64,000 bases of DNA. Origin: Anaeramoeba ignava. Taxonomy: Eukaryota; Metamonada; Anaeramoebidae. A program made the translations under genes and the position numbers. Below, piece after piece: positions 44,332 through 54,369 of the stretch (positions within the stretch are counted from its first letter, which is position 1; each line of letters starts with the position of its first letter). The stretch covers positions 62,001 to 126,000 of the forward strand of contig JAPDFW010000135.1 in assembly GCA_028826165.1 (NCBI GenBank), given 5' to 3'. The notes beneath the pieces were generated by a model. That model was not told the origin of the DNA, did no database searches, and saw only the letters and a program-made list of their open reading frames with translations.

Positions 44332-45474
44332 TCAAAAATATGTTCGATGAATAATTGTTGGTCCAATTTCATTATATTCATACAATGAAATACATCGGTC
44401 TTGAAAAGTAGAAAATGAAGCCAACATTGATCCACCAATCCAAGATGAATATTTTCTTTCTTCAGGTGCAATAATTTTAACTTTCATTCCATTTTTTTCT
44501 GATAATTTAGATATTTCTTTTTTAAATCTTTGTTTGATTCCAGGAAACATTGAAGTTCCTCCAGATAAAATAATATTAGAAAATAAATCTTTTTTGATAT
44601 CCTCATCACATTTCATAATTGAATCATAAATCATTTCATGAATTCCTTTTTCCTCTATTTCAATCAAAGAAGGTTGAAATAACGCTTCTGAACATCTGAA
44701 TCTTTCTTTTCCAATTTTGATAATTCGACCATCAAATATTTCATAATTTTTTTCAATTAATTTTTCTTCTTGATTAATTTCTTTATCAAAATCCAAAGCA
44801 ACATATCCAAATTTTTCTTTAATATCTTTAATAATTGCAATTTCAGCAGTTGTAGTCAAAGAATATCCTTTTTCTGTTAACATTTGTAATAAATAATCAT
44901 TTAAATGTTTTCCTCCCAAATTTAATTTATTGATTGAATTTAATAAAACAGAGCTTTCATAAACAGGAACAACTTGAATAAAACCACCTCCCATTTCAAC
45001 AACAACTCCTATTGATCTTCTTGTTGATATTAATGATAAAACAGATTGATTTTCAAGATCGAAAAAAGGAGTACAAAATGTTTCAAACATAATTTGAGTA
45101 ATTTTCTCTTTATGTATTTTTGAATTGAAAACACTATCCATTAATAAAGCAGGATGTTCTTCAGGAGCAACTCTTAATTCATTATAAAAACAATGATGCC
45201 ATATTTTTTCCATATCATCCCAATTTATTACTGTTCCATTTTCAATCGGATATTTCATTCTTAATATTCCCCTTTTTGCAATTGCTTCATCTCCAATATA
45301 TGCATCTTTTTGTCCCATTCCTACCATTACTCCCATATATGCTGGTCTTCCAACTATTGATGGAATAATTGATCTTGGTTTTTCATCTCCTGCAAATCCT
45401 GATTTTGAATAAGTTGTTCCATTATCAAATATTACAATTAGATTTTCTTCCAATGTATAATCACCAAAACTCAT
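44332..45474 (-). CDS. Divergent actin, copy 2
   Basis: 380 residues, about 95% identical to copy 1 and differing from copy 3 at only about six residues by eye. It has the same altered loops ([13 protein letters not shown]). Differences from copy 1 include DEKPRS for DDKPRS, GRPAYMG for GRTGYMG, IHKEKI for GNKEKI and CISLYEY for CISLDEY. The ORF is intact. Confidence 0.88.
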   Translation of the reverse strand: MSFGDYTLEENLIVIFDNGTTYSKSGFAGDEKPRSIIPSIVGRPAYMGVMVGMGQKDAYIGDEAIAKRGILRMKYPIENGTVINWDDMEKIWHHCFYNELRVAPEEHPALLMDSVFNSKIHKEKITQIMFETFCTPFFDLENQSVLSLISTRRSIGVVVEMGGGFIQVVPVYESSVLLNSINKLNLGGKHLNDYLLQMLTEKGYSLTTTAEIAIIKDIKEKFGYVALDFDKEINQEEKLIEKNYEIFDGRIIKIGKERFRCSEALFQPSLIEIEEKGIHEMIYDSIMKCDEDIKKDLFSNIILSGGTSMFPGIKQRFKKEISKLSEKNGMKVKIIAPEERKYSSWIGGSMLASFSTFQDRCISLYEYNEIGPTIIHRTYF

Positions 45475-45504
45475 TTTTTGGAAAGATGAAAAAAAATGAA
45501 AGAA

Positions 45505-45660
45505 AAAAATGAATTTTAAATTTTAATTTTAATTTTAATTTTAAATTTAATTTTAATTTTAATTTTAATTTTATTTTTAATTTTAATTTTAATTTTAATT
45601 TTAATTTTGATTTTAATTTTATTTTTAATTTTGATTTTAATTTTGATTATAATTTTGATT
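45505..45660. repeat. TTTTAA/TTTTGA array between actin-like copy 2 and RCC1-BTB copy E
   Basis: Hexamer array whose first units encode the NQNYNQN tail and stop of the intact RCC1-BTB gene. Confidence 0.85.
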
Positions 45661-47427
45661 ATTAAATTTTTTAATTAATAAATCAAATAAATTTGGATTT
45701 GTTTGATTTAATTGAAAATAATCAATTCCAATTTTAATTTCATCAATAATTTCTTCTGTAATTTGGATTTCTTTTTTAATTTGATTTGAATAAATCCAAT
45801 ATTCAAATATTTGAAATGATTTATTACTTAATTCACTATAATCTTTAACTTTATTAGAAGTATCTTCTGTTACAGATAAAAACATTCCTCGATATAATTC
45901 ACTTCTCATTATTAATATTAATTTAGGAAATTTATATTGTTTTTCTTTTCTTTCAATTATAAAATCTTTTTCATTTTCATTTAAATAAATTCTTTTCATT
46001 GTTTCTTCAATTTTTTCATTTGAATTTATAATTTCTTTAATTTCAGAATATAATTTTTGATTTATTATTCTATTTGAATAAATCATTTCAAATATTTGAT
46101 TTGATTCTTTAATTGATTTTTTTGAAATAATTTCTTGAAGTTTTTCAATTTGATTTTGATTTTGATTTTGATTTAATCTATATTTCAATATTAATTTATG
46201 AGCTTCAATTATTTCTCCATTTTTGGTTTTAAATGAAATATTACAAAATTCTTTTCTTCTAAATAATTTTATCAAATCTTCTTCAAGATTGGAAAAAGAA
46301 AGAGGAGAATAATAAAGAAATGAATTTAAATATCCACAAGAAAGATGATAATTGAAAATATTTTCATTAAATCTTAATTTAGGAAGTTCAATTTGAATTG
46401 GAATTAATTGATTTATTGTATCTCCAGTTCCTAATTGGCCAAATTCATTATTTCCAAATCCAATTAATTTTGGATTGGAAGTTAAAATCAAACTATGCAC
46501 ATGTCCAACAGAAAAATCAAGAATATAATCATCATTTTCAAATAAAAATGATTTGATTTCAGTAAATTCATAAGTAAATTGATTTTTGCCAAGTCCATTA
46601 AATTGATAATTTCCACATGAATAAAGTTTTCTTTTTGAATTTTCATTTTGATTTTCATTTTCAATCAACATTATTGAATGAGTATATCCACATTGAATAT
46701 CAATTATTTTGCCTTTTGGAATATTTTGGATTTTGGTTAATTTATCAATTTTTTCTTCTTCTTTTTTTGATTCTCCTAATCCAAGTTGACCAGAATTATT
46801 CCAACCGCATCCAAATAATTCTTGATTTGAATTTAAAAGAAAAACATGATTTGAAGAATTTCCTGAAAATATTTTAGAAACATTTTTCATCATTAAAATT
46901 GGTTTTTCTGTTTTTGGAAGTGTTTCAGAATCAAAACCAAGTTGATCATATTCATTTGAACCAATTCCATAAACTATATGATTTGAAGTTAATAAGTAAA
47001 TTGAATTAGCTCCAGAAACAATATCTTGAATTATTCTATCATTTGTATCTTCAATTAATGATGAAATATTGATAAATTCTTTTGTATTATTTGGATTAAT
47101 ATTTATTCCTTTTGCAAATATATTTCCTTCTATTGTTAAAATAGCTTCATTTCCATAACCAACAGTTACTTTTTGAATATTTTCTTCAATTTGGATTTTT
47201 TGAGGATTTTGTTTTGAATCTTCTTCATCTAAATATTCTATTGCTTTTCCATTTTTAAAAAGGAAAATTATTTCAAAATATCCTGTTGAAATTTGTTTAA
47301 TTTGTTTTTCATTTTCATTTTCATTTTCATTTTCAAATTTAAATTGAATTGATTTTGTTATTTTATTTGGTTTATTTTTAAAAAATTTTGGATATTTATT
47401 TTTACCAAAAAATAAAATTTCATTCAT
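45637..47427 (-). CDS. RCC1-BTB protein, intact copy E
   Basis: Only uninterrupted member of the family in the window: 596 residues in one exon. N-terminal beta-propeller of RCC1-like repeats (about 65-385): GNEAILTIEGNIFAKG, NHIVYGIGSNEYDQLGFD, QELFGCGWNNSGQLGLGE, RKLYSCGNYQFNGLGK and KLIGFGNNEFGQLGTGD. The C-terminal half has two BTB-like modules: about 395-470 (FRRKEFCNISFKTKNGEIIE, HKLILKYRL) and about 490-590 (ERKEKQYKFPKLILIMRSEL, FQIFEYWIYSNQI). RCC1-BTB proteins in other eukaryotes are linked to Cullin-3 and trafficking. Here the function is unknown. The C-terminal NQNYNQN tail is encoded by the adjoining hexamer array. Confidence 0.85.
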   Translation of the reverse strand: MNEILFFGKNKYPKFFKNKPNKITKSIQFKFENENENENEKQIKQISTGYFEIIFLFKNGKAIEYLDEEDSKQNPQKIQIEENIQKVTVGYGNEAILTIEGNIFAKGININPNNTKEFINISSLIEDTNDRIIQDIVSGANSIYLLTSNHIVYGIGSNEYDQLGFDSETLPKTEKPILMMKNVSKIFSGNSSNHVFLLNSNQELFGCGWNNSGQLGLGESKKEEEKIDKLTKIQNIPKGKIIDIQCGYTHSIMLIENENQNENSKRKLYSCGNYQFNGLGKNQFTYEFTEIKSFLFENDDYILDFSVGHVHSLILTSNPKLIGFGNNEFGQLGTGDTINQLIPIQIELPKLRFNENIFNYHLSCGYLNSFLYYSPLSFSNLEEDLIKLFRRKEFCNISFKTKNGEIIEAHKLILKYRLNQNQNQNQIEKLQEIISKKSIKESNQIFEMIYSNRIINQKLYSEIKEIINSNEKIEETMKRIYLNENEKDFIIERKEKQYKFPKLILIMRSELYRGMFLSVTEDTSNKVKDYSELSNKSFQIFEYWIYSNQIKKEIQITEEIIDEIKIGIDYFQLNQTNPNLFDLLIKKFNNQNYNQN

Positions 47428-47479
47428 TTTTGAAATGAAAAAAAATGAAAATTAATTTTTGCTTTTTTAATTTTAATTT

Positions 47480-48622
47480 TCAAAAATATGTTCGATGAAT
47501 AATTGTTGGTCCAATTTCATTATATTCATACAATGAAATACATCGGTCTTGAAAAGTAGAAAATGAAGCCAACATTGATCCACCAATCCAAGATGAATAT
47601 TTTCTTTCTTCAGGTGCAATAATTTTAACTTTCATTCCATTTTTTTCTGATAATTTAGATATTTCTTTTTTAAATCTTTGTTTGATTCCAGGAAACATTG
47701 AAGTTCCTCCAGATAAAATAATATTAGAAAATAAATCTTTTTTGATATCCTCATCACATTTCATAATTGAATCATAAATCATTTCATGAATTCCTTTTTC
47801 CTCTATTTCAATCAAAGAAGGTTGAAATAACGCTTCTGAACATCTGAATCTTTCTTTTCCAATTTTGATAATTCGACCATCAAATATTTCATAATTTTTT
47901 TCAATTAATTTTTCTTCTTGATTAATTTCTTTATCAAAATCCAAAGCAACATATCCAAATTTTTCTTTAATATCTTTAATAATTGCAATTTCAGCAGTTG
48001 TAGTCAAAGAATATCCTTTTTCTGTTAACATTTGTAATAAATAATCATTTAAATTTTTTCCTCCCAAATTTAATTTATTGATTGAATTTGATAAAACAGA
48101 GCTTTCATAAACAGGAACAACTTGAATAAAACCACCTCCCATTTCAACAACAATTCCTATTGGTATTCTTGTTGATATTAATGATAAAACAGATTGATTT
48201 TCAAGATAGAAAAAAGGAGTACAAAATGTTTCAAACATGATTTGAGTAATTTTCTCTTTATGTATTTTTGAATTGAAAACACTATCCATTAATAAAGCAG
48301 GATGTTCTTCAGGAGCAACTCTTAATTCATTATAAAAACAATGATGCCATATTTTTTCCATATCATCCCAATTTATTACTGTTCCATTTTCAATTGGATA
48401 TTTCATTCTTAATATTCCCCTTTTTGCAATTGCTTCATCTCCAATATATGCATCTTTTTGTCCCATTCCTACCATTACTCCCATATATGCTGGTCTTCCA
48501 ACTATTGATGGAATAATTGATCTTGGTTTTTCATCTCCTGCAAATCCTGATTTTGAATAAGTTGTTCCATTATCAAATATTACAATTAGATTTTCTTCCA
48601 ATGTATAATCACCAAAAATCAT
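47480..48622 (-). CDS. Divergent actin, copy 3
   Basis: 380 residues, starting [11 protein letters not shown]; otherwise nearly identical to copy 2 (FFYLENQ for [15 protein letters not shown] for [12 protein letters not shown] for LLNS). The same degenerate ATP loops are kept. Its upstream region differs from those of copies 1 and 2, so the duplication breakpoint lies close to the start codon. Confidence 0.88.
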   Translation of the reverse strand: MIFGDYTLEENLIVIFDNGTTYSKSGFAGDEKPRSIIPSIVGRPAYMGVMVGMGQKDAYIGDEAIAKRGILRMKYPIENGTVINWDDMEKIWHHCFYNELRVAPEEHPALLMDSVFNSKIHKEKITQIMFETFCTPFFYLENQSVLSLISTRIPIGIVVEMGGGFIQVVPVYESSVLSNSINKLNLGGKNLNDYLLQMLTEKGYSLTTTAEIAIIKDIKEKFGYVALDFDKEINQEEKLIEKNYEIFDGRIIKIGKERFRCSEALFQPSLIEIEEKGIHEMIYDSIMKCDEDIKKDLFSNIILSGGTSMFPGIKQRFKKEISKLSEKNGMKVKIIAPEERKYSSWIGGSMLASFSTFQDRCISLYEYNEIGPTIIHRTYF

Positions 48623-48730
48623 TTGTTTTTAAATTAAATTAAACAAAAATTTGTTTTGCTTTTCTTAATTTTGAAGAAATAAAAAAAATGAAAAAAAAAA
48701 TTTGGAAAGAAATAAAAAAAGTTTTGTTGA

Positions 48731-50176
48731 TTAAATGAAAAAAGTTTCAAGTTCATAAACCTGCCATTTATCAAAAGAACCAGCTAAATAGTTTTTGGAT
48801 TCATTTGTTCCGAATTTCATTCCAAAAGGAAGATTGTAGCTTCTTCCAAAAGATAATCTTCCAGGTTGTAAATCGGAATTTAAATCAATATCTCCATAAC
48901 CTTCACCTCCAAAAACGGGGCCATAATTTAAATTGTAATAAATGGCATGTTTTTCCTCGTTTCTTTTGATGGAAAACTTTTCTGGTTTGCGAGAGTTTTG
49001 GTAATCTCTTAAGGAAAAAATAAATGCATTTGAATCTTTAATATATCTATCGCTTCCTTTCTTAAATCCAACTTTTGTAAATCCTCCAAAGATAAAATTA
49101 GCTGTTGTTTGAATAATAACTAATGTTTTTCCTTTATTATCACACATATCATGCCATTTTTTACAATAGAATCCATCTCTTCTTGCTGAAAATCCCAAAT
49201 TCATTTTGGAAAAGAATTCATTATCATTTATCCATTCTTTTAATCTGTTGAAATATTCTTTTGTTTGAATGATTGATGATTGCAATCCAATTCTTGATTT
49301 GAAAATGAATGAATTTTGGTTTTGAATCAGCTCTCTTAATTTCATTTCATTTCCTTGATGGTTTCTGAGTGTTTCAAATTGGAGTAATGTTTGTGAAATT
49401 TGATTTGGAATTAAATTTTCGATCAAAGTTCCTTCAAGTTCTTTTGGTGAAAAATCAATAAATCTGATTTTATCAATCACATTTGAAATTTGATTCTGAA
49501 TTTGTTCCTTTTCTTGCTTATCAAGTCTCTGGTTATCTTTTTGTTGGTTAATATTGAGTTTATGCTTTCCCCATTTTATTAGTGCTTGGAAAATTTCAAA
49601 CTCATTTGTTATAATTTGATCATTTACTAAAATTGAATTTAAATGATTTTCTTCAAGTTGAAGGAAAAAAGGGGTTTTGATTAATATATCAAAATTTTCC
49701 AAAATAAATTGATAAGATGAGTCCATTAATTGATTAAAATTCATTGATTCAGATAGCTTTAGAATATCAACAATAGACTCAATTCGGAAATTGCTTTTAA
49801 TAAAATCTGAAGAAATTTCAATTAATTCATCAATTAAATATTTCGAAGAAAAAAACAAAATTTCAATTGCATTTTGTAATTCAAGTTCAATTTTTCCTGA
49901 ATAAAAATAATTCAAAATTGAAAATAGAGTTTGACTTGAAATATCTTTTAAGATCATTTGTTTTTCTTGTGAATCTTTCATTTCAGAATTAAAAAGTGAT
50001 TTAAAATATTGACTTCTTGTTGAAAGAATTGATTTATGAGTTTTAAATGAAATTGGATTTGTTTCTTGATTGAATTGGCAAATAATTTCAAAATCATAAT
50101 AGTTTTCGTCTTTTTGATTTTGGAATAAATTTTGTAAATCATTTGAAAGTTTTTCTAAATTTGAATAATTTTGCAT
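48731..50176 (-). CDS. BTB-BACK-TLDc protein, second member
   Basis: Single exon, 481 residues. BTB about 22-115 (ISFKTHKSILSTRSQYFKSL, SILNYFYSGKIELEL), BACK about 125-260 (FSSKYLIDELIEISSDFIKS, ALIKWGKHKLNI, VIDKIRFIDFSPKELEGTLI), TLDc about 315-481 (LGFSARRDGFYCKKWHDMCD, FIFGGFTKVGFKKG, WQVYELETFFI). The BACK domain is more typical than in the member at 28.9 kb. The two share the TLDc core but are clearly diverged, so this is an older duplication than those of the actin and RCC1-BTB genes. Confidence 0.86.
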   Translation of the reverse strand: MQNYSNLEKLSNDLQNLFQNQKDENYYDFEIICQFNQETNPISFKTHKSILSTRSQYFKSLFNSEMKDSQEKQMILKDISSQTLFSILNYFYSGKIELELQNAIEILFFSSKYLIDELIEISSDFIKSNFRIESIVDILKLSESMNFNQLMDSSYQFILENFDILIKTPFFLQLEENHLNSILVNDQIITNEFEIFQALIKWGKHKLNINQQKDNQRLDKQEKEQIQNQISNVIDKIRFIDFSPKELEGTLIENLIPNQISQTLLQFETLRNHQGNEMKLRELIQNQNSFIFKSRIGLQSSIIQTKEYFNRLKEWINDNEFFSKMNLGFSARRDGFYCKKWHDMCDNKGKTLVIIQTTANFIFGGFTKVGFKKGSDRYIKDSNAFIFSLRDYQNSRKPEKFSIKRNEEKHAIYYNLNYGPVFGGEGYGDIDLNSDLQPGRLSFGRSYNLPFGMKFGTNESKNYLAGSFDKWQVYELETFFI

Positions 50177-50445
50177 TTTTATTAAGATAAAAAATGAAAA
50201 AATGAAAAAATCAAAAAAATTTTAAAAAAACAAAAAAAATAATTTTAATCGTTTTTAATTCTTATATACTTATTTTTCAATCCTCTTTTAATTTTAAGGT
50301 TATTTTTTTTTGATTGAAGGAATATTTTTCATTTCTTATAATTTTAATTTTTTTTTAAAATTTTTTTTTGTTTTTATTTTTTCATTTTTTCATTTTAAAT
50401 CATTCCAAATTTTCCGTTTTTATTTTTATTCTATTAATTTAAAAA

Positions 50446-51794
50446 ATGACAGAAAACTTATGTATAGATTATTATTATTCATAATTAAAACAAAAATCAA
50501 AAAAAAAAAAAATTTAATCCAATCATTTTTACAAATTAGTATCTCAACCTCTTATTGATAGCGAATATGAAAACAATTTTGATAATAATATTATTGGTGA
50601 AATTGAATATATAAATGATAACGAGTCAAAAACATCAGACGATGACTTAAATATTTCTTCAGGAAATGATGATTTACTTTATCGAAATCCACGAAAATCG
50701 AGTTATAAAAATTGAATTTAAACCAAGTTTTTATCGCAAATGGATTTTACCCCCGATTTAACAAGGGTTTTATGAGTAACTTTATTACTTTTTATGATCA
50801 TGATTATTGGCTTTTTCTTAAATATCTTTTGAGACATAATAAAAGTAATTCAAAATCAATTGAAAAAATTTTTTTAAATTAAATTAAATGAGAAAAATTT
50901 TTTTGCTTTTTTTAATCAAAAAAAAATTGGAAAAAAAAGATTCAGAAACACCACTTGATTATATTATTGCTTTTTGGATTGTTTGGGTTTGCTGGAGGAA
51001 TTACAAATTGGCTCGCAATCAAGATGTTATTTGATAAAGTTCCATTTCTTTATGGATCTGGTATTATTCCTCGAAAATTTAGAGAAATTCGTGAAACAAT
51101 TAAAAAATACAATTATGGCTTCTTTTTAATAAGGTTTTTAACAATCCCAAAAAAAAAATTTTTTTTCCTAAAATTTTTGATCCACTTTTTCTTTTTCTTT
51201 TTCTTTTTAGAATTTCCTTAAAAATTATTTAGAAAACAAATTGAGTACTTTTATAAAATTATTTAGTATTGAAGATAAAATTAAACAAGTAAAAAGCAAT
51301 TTTATATTTTATCAACTTTCATTTTAAAATGAAGGATCAATTGAATAATAATTAAATTGACAAACATTTTTAAAATTTTCTAATGAAATGATATTTAAAT
51401 AAACAACAAGTTAATTCAATCACCATCTGTTGATCATTTAATTGATCTTAAATTAGAAGAATTAAAACAAAGACCTGAAGGTAAAGTTTTATCGATGGTT
51501 GGTTTGGAGCCTGCAAAGCTCAAGCCTCTTATTCTGCCTTTTATTGGAGGTTTTGGAAATAGTTTATCACAAATTTCTGCAGATGCTTTTGGTGTTTCTG
51601 AAGTTTTTAATGCAGAAAATTTGAGAAAAGAAATTGATAATTTAATGACTGAAAAACTTAAAGAGTTAACCCCACAAGCTGTTAAAGCATTACTTGAAAG
51701 AGTCATTAGACATCATTTGGGTTGGCTTATTGTATGGGGAAATGTTTTTGGTGGCATCATTGGTATTATTTCTAAAGCTGCTCATTATTCTTGA
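50446..51794 (+). CDS. DUF445-family membrane protein, with two coding defects
   Basis: DUF445 proteins are membrane proteins of unknown function. Best exon model: 50446-50461, 50540-50701, 50777-50844, 50940-51133, 51211-51288, 51411-51794. The hallmark is GGITNWLAIKMLF followed by GSGIIPRKFREIRETI. The C-terminal exon has VGLEPAKLKPLILPFIGGFG and ends with a hydrophobic HLGWLIVWGNVFGGIIGII segment. An acidic N-terminus precedes a membrane segment (TLLLFMIMIIGFFLNIF). Two defects occur: an in-frame TGA at 50830-50832 in exon 3, although that exon fits in phase on both sides, and a one-base mismatch between exons 4 and 5 that one extra A in the A6 run at 51102-51107 would cure. It may be a pseudogene or contain sequence errors. 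Confidence 0.65.
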
Positions 51795-51921
51795 TTTCCA
51801 AAAAATTTTTTGCTTGAAATTTTTCTTTTAATTTAAAAGAAGATTTTTTTGTGTTCAAAATAAACGTTTTTTTTCTTTTTTGCAAATTAAATGATTTTTT
51901 TTTTCTTTTTTTTTGATTGAT

Positions 51922-54274
51922 TTATTTATCATTTTCTAAATTTTCCCAAATTGCAGAAAAAGGATCTTTTTTAAGAATTTTTTCATTCTTTTCAATTTTT
52001 TCATTCTCTTCAATTTTTTCATTTTCAATTTTTGGGATTTTTTGAATAATAACTTCATGATCAAGATCTATCAACATTTTATTTTCTTTATTTTCTTTAT
52101 TTTCTTTTTTTTGATTATTTTCTTTTTTTTCATTATTTTCATTATTTTGATTATTTTCTTTTTTTTGATTATTTTTTTTCTTTTTCTCAATTATAATTAT
52201 TTTTGGAAGATCTGTTGTTTTCATAACATCTTCCACTTTTTGAATTGGTGGAAAATCATCTTCTTCAAAATTTTTATACCATCTAATAAATAATTCACAA
52301 ATAATTTAAAAAACAATCAACAATCAACATCAATATAATTTAAAATTATTATAAAATTAAAAAAATTTTTTTTTTCACTAACAATTTTTCAATATATTTT
52401 AATTGAATAAATTGTTCAATTTTTTTTCGATCTCCAGCTTTTGGAAATGGAAATTTTTCTTCTGTCCAATTTGCAAGATATTTTATTTTATCAACTCCAT
52501 TTCCTCCTTGAATTAATTGATTTAATTCTTCAGAACTAAAAGTTGAAACACCAACACCTTTAATTCTATGTGAAAAATGTCGACTAATAAACGTTTTGAA
52601 TTGTTTGTTTTTTTTTAATAGATATTTTTTTTCAAAAAAATATTATTTTTCTTTTTTTTAATTCATACTGAATTCCACTACAAATTGTACAAACAAATGT
52701 TGCATAAGGAAAACAAACATATTGTGGACCCTAATTAAAAATCAAAATCAAAAAACAAGAATTGAATTTTGAATTTTGAATTTGAATTTGAATTTGAATT
52801 TTGAATTTAAATTTGAATTTAAATTTGATTTTGAATTTGAATTTGATTTTGATTTTGAATTTTATTTTGAATTTTAATTTTAATTTGATTTTGAATTTGA
52901 ATTTGAATTTGATTTTGAATTTGAATTTGAATTTGAATTTGAATTTTGAATTTAAATTTTAATTTGAATTTTAATTTGAATTTGAATTTGAATTTGAATT
53001 TGATTTGAATTTTAATTTGAATTTGAATTTAAATTTGAATTTGAATTTGAATTTGAATTTGAATTTGATTTTGAATTTGAATTTTAATTTTGAATTTAAT
53101 TTTGAATTTTAATTTTAATTTTAATTTGAATTTGAATTTAAATTTTAATTTTGAATTTAAATTTGATTTTGATTTTCATTTTGATTTTGATTTTGATTTT
53201 GATTTTGATTTTGATTTTGAATTTTAATTTTAATTTGATTTTGAATTTGAATTTGAATTTTAATTTGAATTTGAATTTGAATTTTAAATTTTAATTTGAT
53301 TTTGATTTTGAATTTGAATTTGAATTTGAATTTGAATTTGAATTTGAATTTGAATTTGATTTTGAATTTGAATTTGAATTTGAATTTTAATTTTAATTTG
53401 ATTTTAATTTTAATTTTAATTTTGAATTTGATTTTGAATTTTAATTTTAATTTGAATTTGAATTTGAATTTGAATTTGAATTTGAATTTGAAATTTGAAT
53501 TTTAAATTTTAATTTTAATTTTAATTTGAATTTGAATTTGAATTTGATTTTAAATTTGATTTCGATTTGAATTTTAATTTTGAATTTGAATTTTAAATTT
53601 TAATTTGAATTTGAATTTGAATTTGAATTTTAATTTGATTTTAAATTTGATTTCGATTTGAATTTTAATTTTGAATTTTAATTTTGAATTTGAATTTTAA
53701 ATTTTAATTTTAATTTTGAATTTGAATTTGAATTTGAATTTGAATTTTGAATTTAAATTTGAATTTAAATTTTAATTTTGAATTTTAATTTGAATTTTAA
53801 TTTTGAATTTGAATTTTAAATTTTAATTTTAATTTTAATTTGAATTTGAATTTGAATTTGATTTTAAATTTGAATTTGAATTTGAATTTGAATTTGAATT
53901 TGAATTTTGAATTTAAATTTTGAATTTAAATTTTAATTTGTTTTGTTTTGTTTTGTTTTGTTTTGTTTTGTTTTGTTTTGTTTTGTTTTGTTTTGTTTTG
54001 TTTTGTTTTGTTGTTTTGTTTTGTTTTGTTTTGTTTTGTTTTGTTTTGTTTTGTTTTGTTTTGTTGTTTTGTTTTGTTTTGTTTTGTTGTTTTGTTTTGT
54101 TTTGTTTTGTTTTGTTTTGTTTTGTTTTGTTTTGTTTTGTTTTGTTTTGTCTTGTTTTGTCTTGTTTTGACAAACCAATTCTTGACAATTTGCACAAACA
54201 GAATTTTCTGGTTTTTTCATAAGTTTTTTTAAAATTATAGTAGATTTTCTTATATTATCTCTTTTATCTTGCAT
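51922..54274 (-). CDS. AGFG-type ArfGAP domain protein
   Basis: Predicted 240-residue protein from minus-strand exons 54274-54176, 52730-52669, 52583-52383 and 52282-51922 (total divisible by three). The zinc finger is split by a giant intron: SVCANCQEL, then GPQYVCFPYATFVCTICSGI; this gives the C-x2-C-x16-C-x2-C ArfGAP arrangement. It continues HRHFSHRIKGVGVSTFS and LIQGGNGVDKIKYLANW, like the AGFG/Hrb group (SHRVKSISMTTF, GN). ArfGAPs switch off Arf GTPases on membranes, but the catalytic Arg that follows ICSGIHR in active ArfGAPs appears as RHFSHR, so activity is uncertain. The C-terminal part is an EKKENNQKKEN low-complexity tail ending DPFSAIWENLENDK, a possible adaptor-binding DPF-type motif. 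Confidence 0.8.
52733..54175 (-). repeat. Intron 1 of the ArfGAP gene: AATTTG and TTTTG satellites
   Basis: The 1443-base intron has two satellite zones. 52745-53935 is AATTTG/AATTTT/GATTTT six-base units. 53938-54170 is a clean pentamer TTTTG, about 46 copies, with TTG trinucleotide phase breaks. The border is sharp. On the sense strand (CAAAA, CAAATT) there is no AG. Six-frame KTKQN and FCFVL peptides are artefacts of the pentamer. Confidence 0.9.
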
Positions 54275-54369
54275 TATTATTTATTAATATTTAAAAAAAA
54301 TGAAAAAAAAATGAAAAGAAAATTTTTAAATTCATTTTTTTCATTTTTCATTTTTTTTCATTTAAAAAA
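54275..54369. promoter_or_regulatory. Divergent promoter between ArfGAP and nitroreductase
   Basis: A 95-base gap with ATGAAAAAAAAATGAAAAG (leader unit for the minus gene) next to TTTTTTCATTTTTCATTTTT (leader unit for the plus gene). It is the most compact bidirectional example in the window. Confidence 0.5.

Noticed and set aside
53938-54170. TTTTG array as a telomere-like tract
   Set aside because: Internal position between two exons of one gene, no G-rich overhang pattern and no subtelomeric context.
53913-54274. KTKQN and FCFVL ORFs in five frames
   Set aside because: All frames of the TTTTG pentamer are open; only the first 33 codons from ATG 54274 belong to a gene (ArfGAP exon 1).
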